From contig QANT01002755.1 in assembly GCA_003254885.1 (NCBI GenBank), positions 1-64,000 on the forward strand: a DNA stretch of 64,000 nucleotides, written 5' to 3'. This stretch comes from Purshia tridentata (Eukaryota; Streptophyta; Magnoliopsida; Rosales; Rosaceae). Below the pieces are notes generated by a model, which worked only from the letters and a program-made list of their open reading frames with translations, was not told the DNA's origin and searched no databases. A program made the translations under genes and the position numbers. How positions within the stretch are numbered: position 1 is the stretch's first letter; every line of letters starts with the position of its first letter. This document shows, piece after piece, positions 40,134 to 52,570 of this stretch.

Positions 40134-43100
40134 ATGGATTGATGATCAGGATGTGATGCTACAAAGCAGACAATAGAAAGAAAGGGAGAGGGAGAAGACA
40201 AGGAAAGAATAAAGGAGGTAGCTAGCAAAGAGGAATACACATGGGAAGATCAGAGGAAATTAATGAGAGGTCATGACTAAAAGATCATCAGCCACTTGTT
40301 CTCAATTTGTCACCTTCTTCCTCTCTATATATGTATCTTTTTTGGATGAAAATTTAAATTAATTTTGTCTTAGAACTTGTGTGGAAAATATGGTCACCAT
40401 GGAAATTCTGACCTTCAGGAAGAGGAGAAAGTAGAGACTTGGGTAATTTTTCTTATTGTCTTTTTCTTTATGGTAGGGAATTAGCCGCCTGCTATAGACA
40501 ATCTCCCTCCTTATTCCTGTAATATAAATTTAAATGATCAATTCCATTCTACATTATATATATACACAAAAGTTGTCTATGTAGGACATTTTTAATTTAT
40601 TTACGGATATCAGGCGTCGTGTACTTGGTAGCCAATGTTGAGCGTTCAGCTGTACATATATATTTCTTCTTCAAGCGTTCGGCATGGTTTATGAGAATTT
40701 TAATTATGGAATCCGTCCAAAATTTCGGAGTTAAAACTTAACATGCTAACTTTCAAATTTCAATTTAATATAGACCTAAAAATGGAGCATACTAGCAGTA
40801 CCCTTTTGAACCAAGAGACTAGTTAAGAATCTTTGATATGGCAAACCATCTACTTCATTTCTAACCAATTAATTGTTTCCCTTTCAGTGCCTTGTCACTC
40901 CACCTTCCTATCCTTCTCACTCTCCACGTGCTACAGCACACATTTAAAAAAATAAGAATAATAAAAATAAAAACCAACAAGCAGAATATTATCTTTATCA
41001 GGACATTTCTATTGTAACGAATGGAGATTTTGATATGATAATAATTGATTGGCTATCACAACTGGTCCCTGCCTGAATGTTCATAATGTTGCATCATGTC
41101 AAATTTGATTAATTTCCACCAAAAATAATATTTTTATTTATAAAATAAAGATGGAAAAGCTAGCCAACGAATTTTTTATTAGGAACCTTTAATAATAGTT
41201 ATGAGGCTAGGGTAGAGGTGGCTGATCAAGAAAGATCGATCACATATTCCTATATATGTTTTATAATCTCTCTCTTTTTCGATAAGGTATAATCTTGTTA
41301 TATACACGTAGATTGCTATATATCCGAGAATTAATTCTCCCAATACGTACATTGACTCTTGTCGAGAATCAGCTATTTGACTATTTTTCTTATCCTTTCC
41401 CACCAAAAAACAGAAAATTAAAAAGGCCTGCAAATCTGCAATATATATTATTATATGAGAAAGTAGTTTATCACATTCTTGTCACCTTAATATTCATTAA
41501 TGTTAAGAATATATTTTATTTATAATAAGCTTCCATAAATTAATTATATTAATTATTCGATTGATGCAAGCTTAGAAACGGACCAAATTGCCCCTGCATT
41601 TCATGCTTTGATTGATTGGATGTTGTTCTGAAGCTGGAGATTGTCATTAACGTGGGCCCCTAAATATAAGCAACAAGTACAGCCATGTTACAGTTTAATA
41701 TATATCCACATTTACTGCTTAGTTTTATAACTGAAGAAAATAGTATTAATTAATTCCCCATTTTAGATGAGGATATTTTTCTCAAAGGTTGACGCTAATT
41801 TATTTAAAAAAGGAATCAGGATTTTTTATTTATGATTTTTTCCCTTTTTTAACAGAGAAATAAGTCTTGATCTACGATATATTAATCGTATTCTGACATA
41901 TTAAATCTTTTAAGAATGAAATCAAAGTGAAAAAAATCATAAAAAATGAGCGTTGAGTTGGGTATATATGTATGAAAGACTGATGAGTTGGGTTGGGTAT
42001 TTATGAACCACGCAAACAAGCTTTAATTAAGGATCTCTCGCTTCGAAGTACGTAGTGAAGTGTGAATGAGTGAATGGCTAGCCATAGCCACATGAAGTAA
42101 AACTTGGATGAGCTGGTCCCCCAAATGAAGCAGAGGGAGCCCAATATATATATTATGTGTGATCTGTGTACGTCATACCCTAGCTTGCTAGCTTTAGGCA
42201 CATGCATGCCCATTCTTTTCCAATCTTGAAGATGATCATTTATTCATACAGATGCGACTTAACAAGCCTAGCTAGCTCTCATTTGGCATGCATTTCAATT
42301 CGGTGGCCTAATATTAGCCAGTGAGATTGGTAAGAAATTGGCTAAGAGAGTGCTATATACGTACTAGAAAAGTTTGATTAATTGTCACATGTGAACAATC
42401 AGGATAGGGAGACATGGACAAAATGTGTTGGCAGAAATGACAAAATTGGATGACATTTCTTTTTGTGCATCTTTCTACTTCCTTTTGTCCTCCGGCCTTT
42501 TTGGATCTTCTCCTTTCGTGGCCAATTAATGAAGCACAACATATACAGAGAGACTCAGAGGGTGGCTAGCTTTATTATCTTGTTTTGTTAGCTCTTGCAT
42601 GATGATGTATCATATGCATATATATGGGGACCAAAACTTCAAAACTTCATACATATATCATACTTGTCCCTGCTATGGGGCCCTTTAATTAGACACTGTA
42701 GCAACTAGCAAGACACATCACTAGCTGGCCAAGTCATACCTACAAAGCTTGTCTAGTGGCTCTGTGACTGTGAGAATATATATTGATTTATGCGTGTTCT
42801 TTCATAATTTGGGTCTTCAGATTTAATTTGGACTATGATACTATACTACGATACATGATATACATCTTATACTAGGATGTTCTTATATAGTAATATATGA
42901 TAGGTGCATCTTATAAGACGTATGAGCGTCATGTATGAATGTAAATATAATATTCAGATTCAGATCAAATGTGCACGTACAACTTGAGTGCTTATATGCA
43001 AAAAAATTTTATGGATTAATATTTATAATATGTTTTTTTTTCAATATAAAGGAATGAGATATTCAAATTTGAAACAACTTCTACTAAAATAAAATAAATA

Positions 43101-44554
43101 ACATTAAATTTATAGCTAGTTGATAACGACTATGCGTTTATGTTATCACAATATTCAGCAGACAGGGGGGTCTCAACGTGACAGTTAAGGCAAACTTAGA
43201 TCATGAGATGATCATTTAATTAAGCTAGATATAGGAGATGGATGTTAGAGACATGCAAGACAGTCATCAAAACTAGAATTAATATACATGTATTGTATAT
43301 CACATTTGTCACGTGAGTGCTCCTGATCAAGGCTAGGACAATGATAATTAGTAGCTATAATTAACAAAATGGGCTCCGAACAACAACAATTAATTAATTG
43401 GGGCTATGAAATAGTACTGCAACTGCAGACAGCGTATTTAATTATATAAAAAGAGCAACATTAAGCATATATTGCCGGAACCGAAAACCTAAACTGAGCA
43501 GCGAACGGGAAACCAGAAACTTGTTGTATGCCGTATGTCGGAACTCGGAAGTATACATAGTATTGATCAGCTTAATTAATATATAAGATGGATCGATGGT
43601 TGTTACAATTTTGACGACAATGAATAATGCATGGGTATTGTTTGTATACATTTCATTGCACTAGCTAGGCTAGCTAGGCTAGCCTAGGGCAGTGTCCTTA
43701 TCAAGGAGTAGTACCACTTTGGCTCTCATTAATTATTTTCGTAAATATTGAAGGAATGAAAATTGTAGGGCATGCATCCCTATTCCCTACACAGATGATT
43801 CTAATCATACATGCATGCATATATGGATGTCAGTATATATATGCTCCTCTCTTTTTGTGAACAACCCATCAACATACAGTGTCCTTCTTGCCCATTGATT
43901 ATTCCCTAAACCCGTAGCTTTCATCCCCTTGCATTTATTGATCATTGTTTCAGCTCAAACGCCAGTGTCTGCCTCCTGGGCTTAAGCTAAATCTTTATCC
44001 ATTGCCTTAAAACTGATCCAATATTTTAAACCCAAGTTAAAATAAATTCCACTGAATTTAAGAACTTATCCCAAATCTGGGTCGAATTGGCGGAACAAGT
44101 GGAATTTTGTCAACGCTCTACATAATGTGGATGAAATTGACATATGGATTTATATGAGGAAGCTAATTACTTATAATTCTCAAGCGGGCAATGAGTTAAG
44201 CAAAATCAAGGATCTTTTTATTTTTTTCATTGGTTCTAAAAGGTTAACTAGCATACACACACCACATCAACTAGCTATTGATGTAGTGGTATTTCTCTTC
44301 ACTGAATTGGAGACATCACAAATATAAATCCCCCTTCCCAAATTGAAAAAATAATAATAATAACTAGCATACATACATACACAATACTAGCAGCACCCAT
44401 CTCTCACAAACTCACAATATTAGGCAATAATTTCTGCAATCATAATTTGTACACTACTGTTTTCAATTTTCTCCACAAAATTTCATGTTGCACTCTGTAC
44501 GCATGTTCACTGGAACTATGATGTTCCTCACATTTTCGAGTAGTGAAGTGGATG
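40134..44554. other. Gene-poor AT-rich DNA between MAKR6-like and SLAH3-like genes
   Basis: No protein or RNA gene is supported in 4.4 kb. Repeated ATATAT/CATGCATG and CTAGCTAG stretches are common, including a 14-base perfect palindrome at 43674-43687. I looked for well-known plant miRNA sequences by eye and saw none. Confidence 0.5.
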
Positions 44555-46873
44555 TCACAGATTGGCGGCTTTTAAACAAGCTTCTAAATCCGTGTTTTCA
44601 GAGCTTGTTGCCAACTTCAAGAAATGTTCGACGTCTTTGGAATCGGAACTTCCATGTCTAAGGTGAAGCCACTTCTTGTGTGGCTTTGCCTTTCCGTCAC
44701 TAATGGCAATTGCAATGTCATTGGGGAAGAGATCTTGGAGCACAAAGGCATGCAAGATGGTGGTTATGAGCAGAGCAGTGACTGCGAGTGTGGCAGTGAC
44801 AGAGAGTATGACAGCCAGAGTTTGGGTTACAACATTTGTGACTTCATTTGAGTACCTAATGGTTGCAATGGCAGCACCAGTCATTGGGAAAGTGTATGCC
44901 CACCATGCCAGAGAAAACCTATAGACCCAAATGCAATTGATTGTTAGAAAATTGAAGTATACAAATGAAGCAACATTAGTTTCTTTCAATTTAGAGAGAA
45001 ATGAATTCAAGTGATATCTTACTTAAATCCTCGGAAAAAATTAACCCGGACTGCCTGTACAAGCAGGAAAGAAACTGTGAATCAGGACCGTACATTCTAA
45101 CATATCATACAGATTGTCTGGTAAAAGAAAATTTTCTCCTAAATAGTGCAACATAGTTGAGGTTATACTTGCCAGTGAGAGATATAGGAACAAGGCAATG
45201 AAGTAACCAATCCGTGACCCGTAGTCGAATGAGCCTTGAATTTTTGCCCATGCCATGGAAGCTACGCTAGGTGCTGCAACAAACAAAAAGAATACAGGAT
45301 GGAGTTCCTTTGGGATTACTGTCTCAATTGTTGGAAGTCTCTGGTAGAGAGTTACAAATAAGACCATGTAGTGAGCCAAACCAACAGCAAAGAAGAATAT
45401 TGGTCCTTCTTTTAGTCCCATTGATGCACCTAGCAATGCCCCAACAAAGTTCCCAACAATGGAAAGATGGTTACAAGGATTGGCCACCTTCGAAAGCCTG
45501 CGCTGCCCTCCTGACATCCACTGTCCATAGATTTTGAGCTCAAGGCATAGAATTGGGGTCATGAGGATGTACCAAAGAGCTGGATGCAACTCATCAGCAA
45601 ATGAAGGTGGCACTCCAAGAGCTAAGAACAAGAGGGCTATCCATGGGGCAAAGAAGAAGCTGATTCGGATTGGGTGGAAGTACTCACGACGAACTGCTTC
45701 AAAGTAAAAGATCAGTTTCAGAAGGTAGATGCAAGCAACAATAGCTACCAGAGCAACAGAAATGCACCACAGAACCATATTTATTGTCAAGCTCAAGTGG
45801 AGAAATTTCATGGAGGCAGAGGTGGGCAGGGTTTTCCACAAAATAGCTTGGCTGCTAACACCAAGGCAGATGCTAAATGAAGAAACTGGATACCGGAGAA
45901 GAAATGGCCACTGCTTGTCTTCTGGAAGCAGTATTTCCTCTGAAGCCTGTTGAAATGTTGAGAGGGAAAACCAAAATTATTTACAAGATAATATCAAACA
46001 CTTGTAAATATTGAAACAAAACATAGAATGAAAGACACATTACCTTGAGGGTTTCTAATTCTGGCCCTTCCAGTGCATCGAAGTATCGATCTGCAGGTAA
46101 AACATCTGCATTTTGCAGATTAACATCCTCTGGTTCATCAGTCTTCCTTGGTGTCTTACCACGCAGTAGTGTTATCTGCCTTTCGAGTTTCCTGGACCAT
46201 GTTTTGAAAGAATCAAACCTCTCATCTTTCAGCCTTTCAATGCTTGGATGATAAGGGAAATGTCCAGTGTTAATTGCCTCCTTTGTTGGCATCGGCTGAG
46301 AGTGAAATTTTGCTGCTTTGGGCAATTTGCTGCTACTAGCACTATTACTTGTGGCAGAAAAATCTGGAATTCCATTGTTGAAAATTGGTTCACCACCACT
46401 GAAGGGAACTCTCTTGATGCTCTGTAAATGAACTTCCACTGGTGAAGGTGGCATGCTAATAGAAATGGAATGCACCGTTGGATGAATTGGGGGTTCAGAT
46501 TCATCATATGCGCTTTCTGAAGTAGCTGTCTCAATTCCCTGGTATAAAAATGCACAACAGGGGTTAATATGCAAACCATTATAAACTTTCCTTTTTCTTC
46601 TCAATTTTGGTATCAACGACAAAACAAACATGCCATCGACTATGGATTAGTTTCTTTTTCTTTTAAAGTTAATTTATTAGGCATGAAACTTGAGGATAAA
46701 CTTACTTGAGCTGATGGACTGATAGGTTGAAAGCCACTTGGTTGATCATTGAAAAATCTATTCTCCTCAACATTATCAAAGCCAAGCATTTCATTGGATG
46801 ATATATATTTGATGAGAGATGGAAGTTCAAGGAAATCATGTTCCTCAGAATCCAGATTTCTTCTGTTTTCCAT
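44555..46873 (-). CDS. SLAH3: S-type anion channel, SLAH3-like
   Basis: Five-exon gene for a 610-residue plasma-membrane anion (nitrate/chloride) channel of the SLAC1 family. Exons: 46706-46873, 46044-46538, 45173-45946, 45023-45054 (a 32-base microexon) and 44555-44918. The long cytosolic N-terminus (about 245 residues, Ser-rich, FDSFKTWSRKLERQ before DRYFDALEGPELETLK) is typical of SLAH2/SLAH3 and is where CPK/OST1-type kinases act in the family. Ten membrane helices follow, with family blocks EAVRREYFHPIRI, FFFAPWIALLFLALGVPP, CLELKIYGQWMSGG, VGNFVGALLGASMGL and WWAYTFPMTGAAIATIRY. An in-frame ATG at 46900 would add nine residues; the ATG at 46873 gives a SLAH3-like start. Intron 3 appears to have a GC donor. 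Confidence 0.93.
45055..45172 (-). other. Probable GC-AG intron in the SLAH3-like gene
   Basis: The donor reading CTG|GCAAGT joined to CAG|GCAGTCCGG gives the family-typical SLAVRVNFFRG. A GT donor four bases on (GCAA|GTATAA) with the acceptor GGCAG|TCC is also in frame and changes only Val to Ile. The first fits the family and the GC-AG consensus better. Confidence 0.6.
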
Positions 46874-46900
46874 CAGTAAAATATGCAGCTGAAAAAGCAT

Positions 46901-49870
46901 TAAAAGAACAGTTCAACTATATGAGGCTCTGAAACTTTTCTGATGCTGGAATTATACACATTTCAACCATCAGTAAATCACTTAATTGCTAATTAGAGGT
47001 AGTTTATAAAAAAACTTTAGACCAGTTGTATTTTGATCAGTTGAGATGTCACAGAGACATTGGCCATGCCTCACCACTGAAGATAAATAAGTAATGCATA
47101 TAATCTGAACAACAAAATCACTGGTAAGGATATGTTATCTTGAAAAATGAACTTCGAATTCAAAGAATATGAATACTAACCCCGAAAGATATTTATGAAC
47201 AATACCGGAAGCAAATTTGTGCACTACTTCTCAGGCTGCAGATTGATCAAAATCCAAGTTCAGCTAGTGTACCGAGTGTGCTCCTCTTTGGAGCAGATGA
47301 GTATGAAAGTAAACTCAGAATGGAACCATATATATAGAGACAAGAAAATATATGGGTGATGAAGAAGAAGAAGAACAAGGAGCACAACTAACACAAGTCT
47401 TTAATTCAGCTATACCAAGCAGCACTTAAGTCTAAAGCAGGCAATCAACTTGCAGACAATTACATATCAGATATCGATGCACTTCATCCTCTTTGATAAG
47501 TACGGCTGCTTAGTTTATTTGAGAATACAGTAACCTCATGCAAAATAGCTAGACAACCTAGCGCAAGACTAAGACAGGCTTGAATGATCTGTCATCATCC
47601 TCAAATTGAATCTTACATTATACTTTATTTGATCAAGAAATAAAGGTTTGACTTGCTAGATACATAGGCAACACTAATTATATTGAACACAGAACTACCA
47701 GTCTACAATTGATTCTGTATATAGTATAGGGAACGCACAAAGATTATTATCTTTTCAGTGACAAATCAACACTAATTATCTTCTACTCTCATAGTAAGAG
47801 TTCGATTCTTGTTTTCTATCTCGTAAATGAAAAAAAAGTTATGACTCTATTTCATTAATAAAAACAAGAGTTATTATAGGTTTTTGATGCCTAATATTCA
47901 CTGGTATAGAGATATTGATCCGATATATTCTAGTATATACCTTGCACGAAAAACACTTAGGTTGACACTGATTGTAAATTATAGAGTTCTGAGAACAGAA
48001 CAAATATTACGTACATCAGAAGCTGCCAAAAAGTCAGGCACATTGTCAAATTTTACATATATAGGCAGTTCTCATCCATGACACACGGTGTGCTTTCAGT
48101 GCGACTTTAAATTTTTTATATTAGTTGAACAAATAAATAGGACAATGAAAGATGATGCACTATATAACAGATATTTTAATCATTACTTAAATTGCACCAC
48201 GAAGAAAAAATACGGCCAACCCAAACTGAAAACTACATGAATGGAAACGTACGGTGGTAATCTATATTATTCAAATATATATATAGTAGAATAAAGTGCC
48301 AAGTATATATTGAGAATCAACGGCAAATCAATAAATAATTCTACAAAAAATGTTGATTAAGAAAATATTCATATCCTATCGGATTTGGGGGGCAACTTGA
48401 TTCATGGACCGTCAATTTTCAACTGCTCTGGTCTGGTCCTCTGGACTACATGTCTATATTGAAGCCAAAATGACAAAAAACCACAGTATTTATGAGTCAA
48501 ATATATATATGCAAGCAGTGGTATAAAAATATATGTATTATTGTAGGTACTATATAGCAAGGGAAAAGAAAAACAAAAAGATTCCCAATCATCTTGTTCT
48601 TTCTTTTTGTTATTTTAACCTCTTTTAATTTTTTCTGGGCCAGGAAGATGATGTACAATGTTGAGATTTGGGTCTTATGATAGCTAGGGCCCAACCCAAG
48701 CAAAAAAAAACTGGGTTAGCGGACCAGCTCCGTCTGGACTCTGGGGCACCCCATGCCTACCATGTAAGAATGGGCCAATGACTTTTTTTTTGTTAATAGG
48801 TGTAAGATTCGTATTTTATTTGTAGATTATATAAGATAGTTAAAAGTTTACCAACAAAAAAAATAATAATTAAAGGGTTAAGTTAACAAAGATTATCCGA
48901 TTAGTGGCGTGGAGTGTGGGCCTTATGTTCCAATGATTCTCAACGTGACGGAATCTCAAGAATATTGCGAGGATCTTCTTTCTTTTGTCCTTTTTTTGGT
49001 CACATTTAGTCAACTTTTTTTCTTTTATTCATCAAATATTGTCAAAGTCACCACTCACCACGATTATAAATTGGGCCACATGAAACATTGCGCAATCCAA
49101 TTATAGTCCATTTATCATCAAATCTGGTCCAGACCTACCCTCAAAGATTTTGATTTTGATTTTGATTTTTTTAGAGAAAATATTCTGGTTTCTTAACTAA
49201 AGTCTGGTAAACCCCAAAGAAAAATAAATAAATACAGTTATAATAACGGTCAGTACAGCCACGTGTGCTTGGCCCTACTTTTTTGGAGTCAAGGGCTTCG
49301 TGGACATCTGTTACCGAAAAATTGTTGGCATAATTTGTTGGACTAGTACTGGATATTGCACTTGGCCTAAGTTCTAGTCAAATTAATTGCAGCTTTACAA
49401 TTCTTTTTTTCTAAAACAAATCATTTCTTCACTTCCCCACTAAGAACTACATGGAGTCGGTCTTTTCTTGTTTTATTTTTCTCCTAGTTAACACTAAATA
49501 ATAAGAAGCCAACATGAAACGTACGAAAAAATTTCTGAGTTCGAGCATGCCCATTAATATGTAAGCCACTAAGCCCTACACAAAGAAAGTATTATAAATA
49601 TTAAATAATGTGCTTCCAACCACAATGTTGTCACATCCATCTTTCTTACCACTAATGATAATGTATATTATTATGATCTAATTAAAACAGGGTTTTAGAG
49701 TTCGATCATGCTATGCAACACACAATTGAGAGAGGGGGACAAGATTTTCAGTGAAGCTGCATCGATCCAAGGGGTACCAACAAGACAACTTGTCCCAAGG
49801 AAATGGTCAACATATTATTAATTCAAAATGCTAACATAATTGATGATTAATTGATATAACCTCTCAATTG
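46901..49870. other. AT-rich DNA upstream of the SLAH3-like gene
   Basis: The first 400 bases are the likely leader and promoter, including a GAAGAAGAAGAAGAA stretch near 47360. The remainder holds no supported gene. A CACGTG G-box lies near 49260, far from any gene. Confidence 0.45.
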
Positions 49871-49945
49871 GAATAAAAAAAAAAAAAAAGCAAAAAAGTA
49901 AANAAAAAAAAAAAAAAAAAAAAAAAAGCAAAAAAGTAAAAAGCA
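49871..49945. other. Poly-A tracts around an ambiguous base, probable assembly seam
   Basis: The single N of the window is at 49903. The string of A run followed by GCAAAAAAGTAAA occurs on both sides of it, as if two contig ends with overlapping homopolymers were placed side by side rather than merged. Confidence 0.7.
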
Positions 49946-51619
49946 AAGTCTTAGAAAGCGAAAATGATGGCTAGATCTAAGCAGTGTGAAAGGGATGAAA
50001 ATATAAAAATTAAAGTTTGTCCATTGTCCTAATTAAAAGCTACCACAGCAAGCAGCAAGTTGGCATGAAAACAGGAAAATGCATTGTCCTAATGTGCAAC
50101 TAGCTGTACGATTAGCGTGACAAGGACGGGTCTATTGCATGGGTCCACTACTTTGCTTAGGTGTGTAGTATGGTGGGGTCTACATTTTGAACACATAACA
50201 TGCAGAGACGCACGCGCGCATAGCCTGAAAAGAAAAATTGCTATTCCTGAAGAAACTTATTATTATATATACATGGCTTCCTTCAATTCTTGAATTACAG
50301 AGAGCTTTGCTTTTCATACACCTTTTCGGAATTGAAATTGAATCAATATTGTTGTCATATTGTTGTTTGCCTCCTATTCGATCTACCTAGCTAGGTCATA
50401 GAGTGAGCCCCTTTCTCTGGATTTTGATGTGTCACTTACCACTACGTACAAACAACAAAATAGCCAGTCGGCCCAACCATTGTGGTCTTTTTGTTCAATT
50501 AATTAAGATTAATTAGGTCTTACTCTTACAGCCTGTGTGTCGGTCTTAAGTCTTGTACATATGCACTGTTTTCTCTCTATTTTTGGAAATGGGTAATGTA
50601 CTAATGTTATTTGTATTATTGTTGCTAATCTCAATATTAAGACTATGTGTTTAATGCAAAGAGATCGATGTGCGAGATATACTTAGGAATATTATATGAT
50701 AATAAATGTTTTATAAATTAATAAAGTTTAAAATACTCGTATGTATGCTCAACATGTGTTGAAGAAGTAAATTGTATAAGTTTTGATGTGATAATTATTA
50801 AATTTAGTATGGGCTCATGTGTAGTATATATATATATATATATATATGGTTGCAACTTATATGAGGTCTAGAGGACATGTCAAATCTCCACAATTGTCTC
50901 TCTAAAGTTGCTACCATGTGAAGGATCATGGACCTCATGAAGTCCTACATATATGATTGTATTGTATGATATGCTTTACCACCCAAAGGCAAGCTTGGGC
51001 CTCAAGAAAAGAAGTATAGTCCTTATCATCTCCAATACTTTCCAAGTTAATTTTGTGTCATACCAACCCAATGTCGATCCTTTTAGTACTATATTATTAT
51101 TTTTGTAGTTTTTTGTTTAACTAGAATTAATTAATCTCAATGGGAAGGCCAGAATTAATGGGTTCATTATTGGCACACACAACTGACAGATCTGCAAATT
51201 CATTGGCTTGATGTTCGTTAAAGATCCGGTTTACGTCCACATCTACAAATATCCAAACTTTCTGTATATGGAAACTGTATATTATTTTTAGTCAAAAGAC
51301 CTTTAACAAAGTGAAAGCTTTTATTACTTTCTTTTTATAATTTTTATTTTTGGCTTTTTGGTTGGGTAGCAGCATAGTTGCTTAGCGCAACAACACATCA
51401 ACAAGGCGAAAAGAAGGATCGATATTCTTTTGGCAAAAGTGAAATATTGTGGATGTCTGTAATTAATATGTATATATGAACTAATTATAAAGGTAAAAAG
51501 ACTCGATTAGCAACAATTAGGGACAGAAACAAATAAAAGGCACATGATGAATGGCAAAATGATTTCATTTGGGATTTCTTAGAAAGTTATTGGACAGGTT
51601 CGAATCAAGTTATCCCTTT

Positions 51620-51681
51620 TCATCTTGTTATAAGTGACTTTGTAATCAAATCATCTTGTTATAAGTGAATTTGGAATCGAA
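51620..51681. repeat. 31-bp tandem duplication
   Basis: TCATCTTGTTATAAGTGA followed by a similar 13-base tail occurs twice head to tail (51620-51650 and 51651-51681). Confidence 0.75.
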
Positions 51682-52111
51682 TTAAACTTCCATACATGTA
51701 TTAAGGCCAAAAAAAACACCATCAAGTTAGATGGTACGTATCGGCAATATTTTTAAATTGATTTGAAATAACTATATATACCATGAATCATTTGAAACCT
51801 ATATGTTTAGGTTTTCTAATTCAAATATATATATATATATATATAGAATAATGCAACACTCTAATCAAACATTTATAACTTTAATTAAGGATTGATCTAT
51901 TAATTATAACTACTTGATTTGAAATCACACCTTCCAAAGATAGCTCGTTTTTAAAGTAAATTAACTTTTAATTACTAGCTCTAAATAGCAATTTTTATGG
52001 GTAAAATCCAACATTTATATATACTCGATCATCAAAGATCATGAAGATAAAATTTTTTATTTTTTGGCCAAGATAAAATTATATATATATAATTAAGATC
52101 AGATTTAATAT

Positions 52112-52270
52112 TCACATCGTTTTACACACCATTTTTACACTCCTCCAACATGACATTGACACACCAAAATTTTGACTGTAGAAAATGTCCAATTGGTTTG
52201 AAATTTTGTGTATATCGACTGCGTGTCGATGCTTTTTCAAAAAGGCGGGTAAATGGTGTGGATGTTTAAC
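52112..52270. repeat. Imperfect inverted repeat, possible small MITE
   Basis: The left part has TTTACACACCATTTTTACACTCC and, further in, TTGACACACCAAAATTTTG. The complement of the right part reads ATCCACACCATTTACCCGCC and then ATACACAAAATTTC, in the same order. The arms are imperfect and no target-site duplication is certain. Confidence 0.4.
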
Positions 52271-52551
52271 CTAACCCATATATATCTATATTATGATCAG
52301 TTGGATAGAAGTTGTGTATGGGGGCAAGCATTTAAGTACACACAAGTGATGAATAGCTAGTGATCGAGGTATGGCCGGCAAGATTTGGAATACTCTGTGC
52401 CCCAATGGGACAAGAACCATATATATCCGTTTGTAAGATATCATATATATAGGAGTAGTTCAGTAATTTGCCCATGATTGAAAATTCCCCACATACAATC
52501 ATGACTCCATAGGATTATTTCAATAATTCTTTATGCAAATTGTATAATAAT

Positions 52552-52570
52552 GAGAGAGAGAGAGAGAGAG
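52552..52570. repeat. (GA)n microsatellite
   Basis: Nine uninterrupted GA units at this position. Confidence 0.9.

Noticed and set aside
41179-41525. Short frames on both strands (76-84 codons)
   Set aside because: AT-rich intergenic DNA; the frames have no recognisable motifs.
43674-43687. 14-base perfect palindrome CTAGGCTAGCCTAG
   Set aside because: It sits in a CTAGG-rich stretch far from any gene; chance in low-complexity DNA is likely.
47780-47815. B-box-like AGAGTTCGATTCTT
   Set aside because: There is no matching A box at the right distance; at most the end of a truncated SINE.
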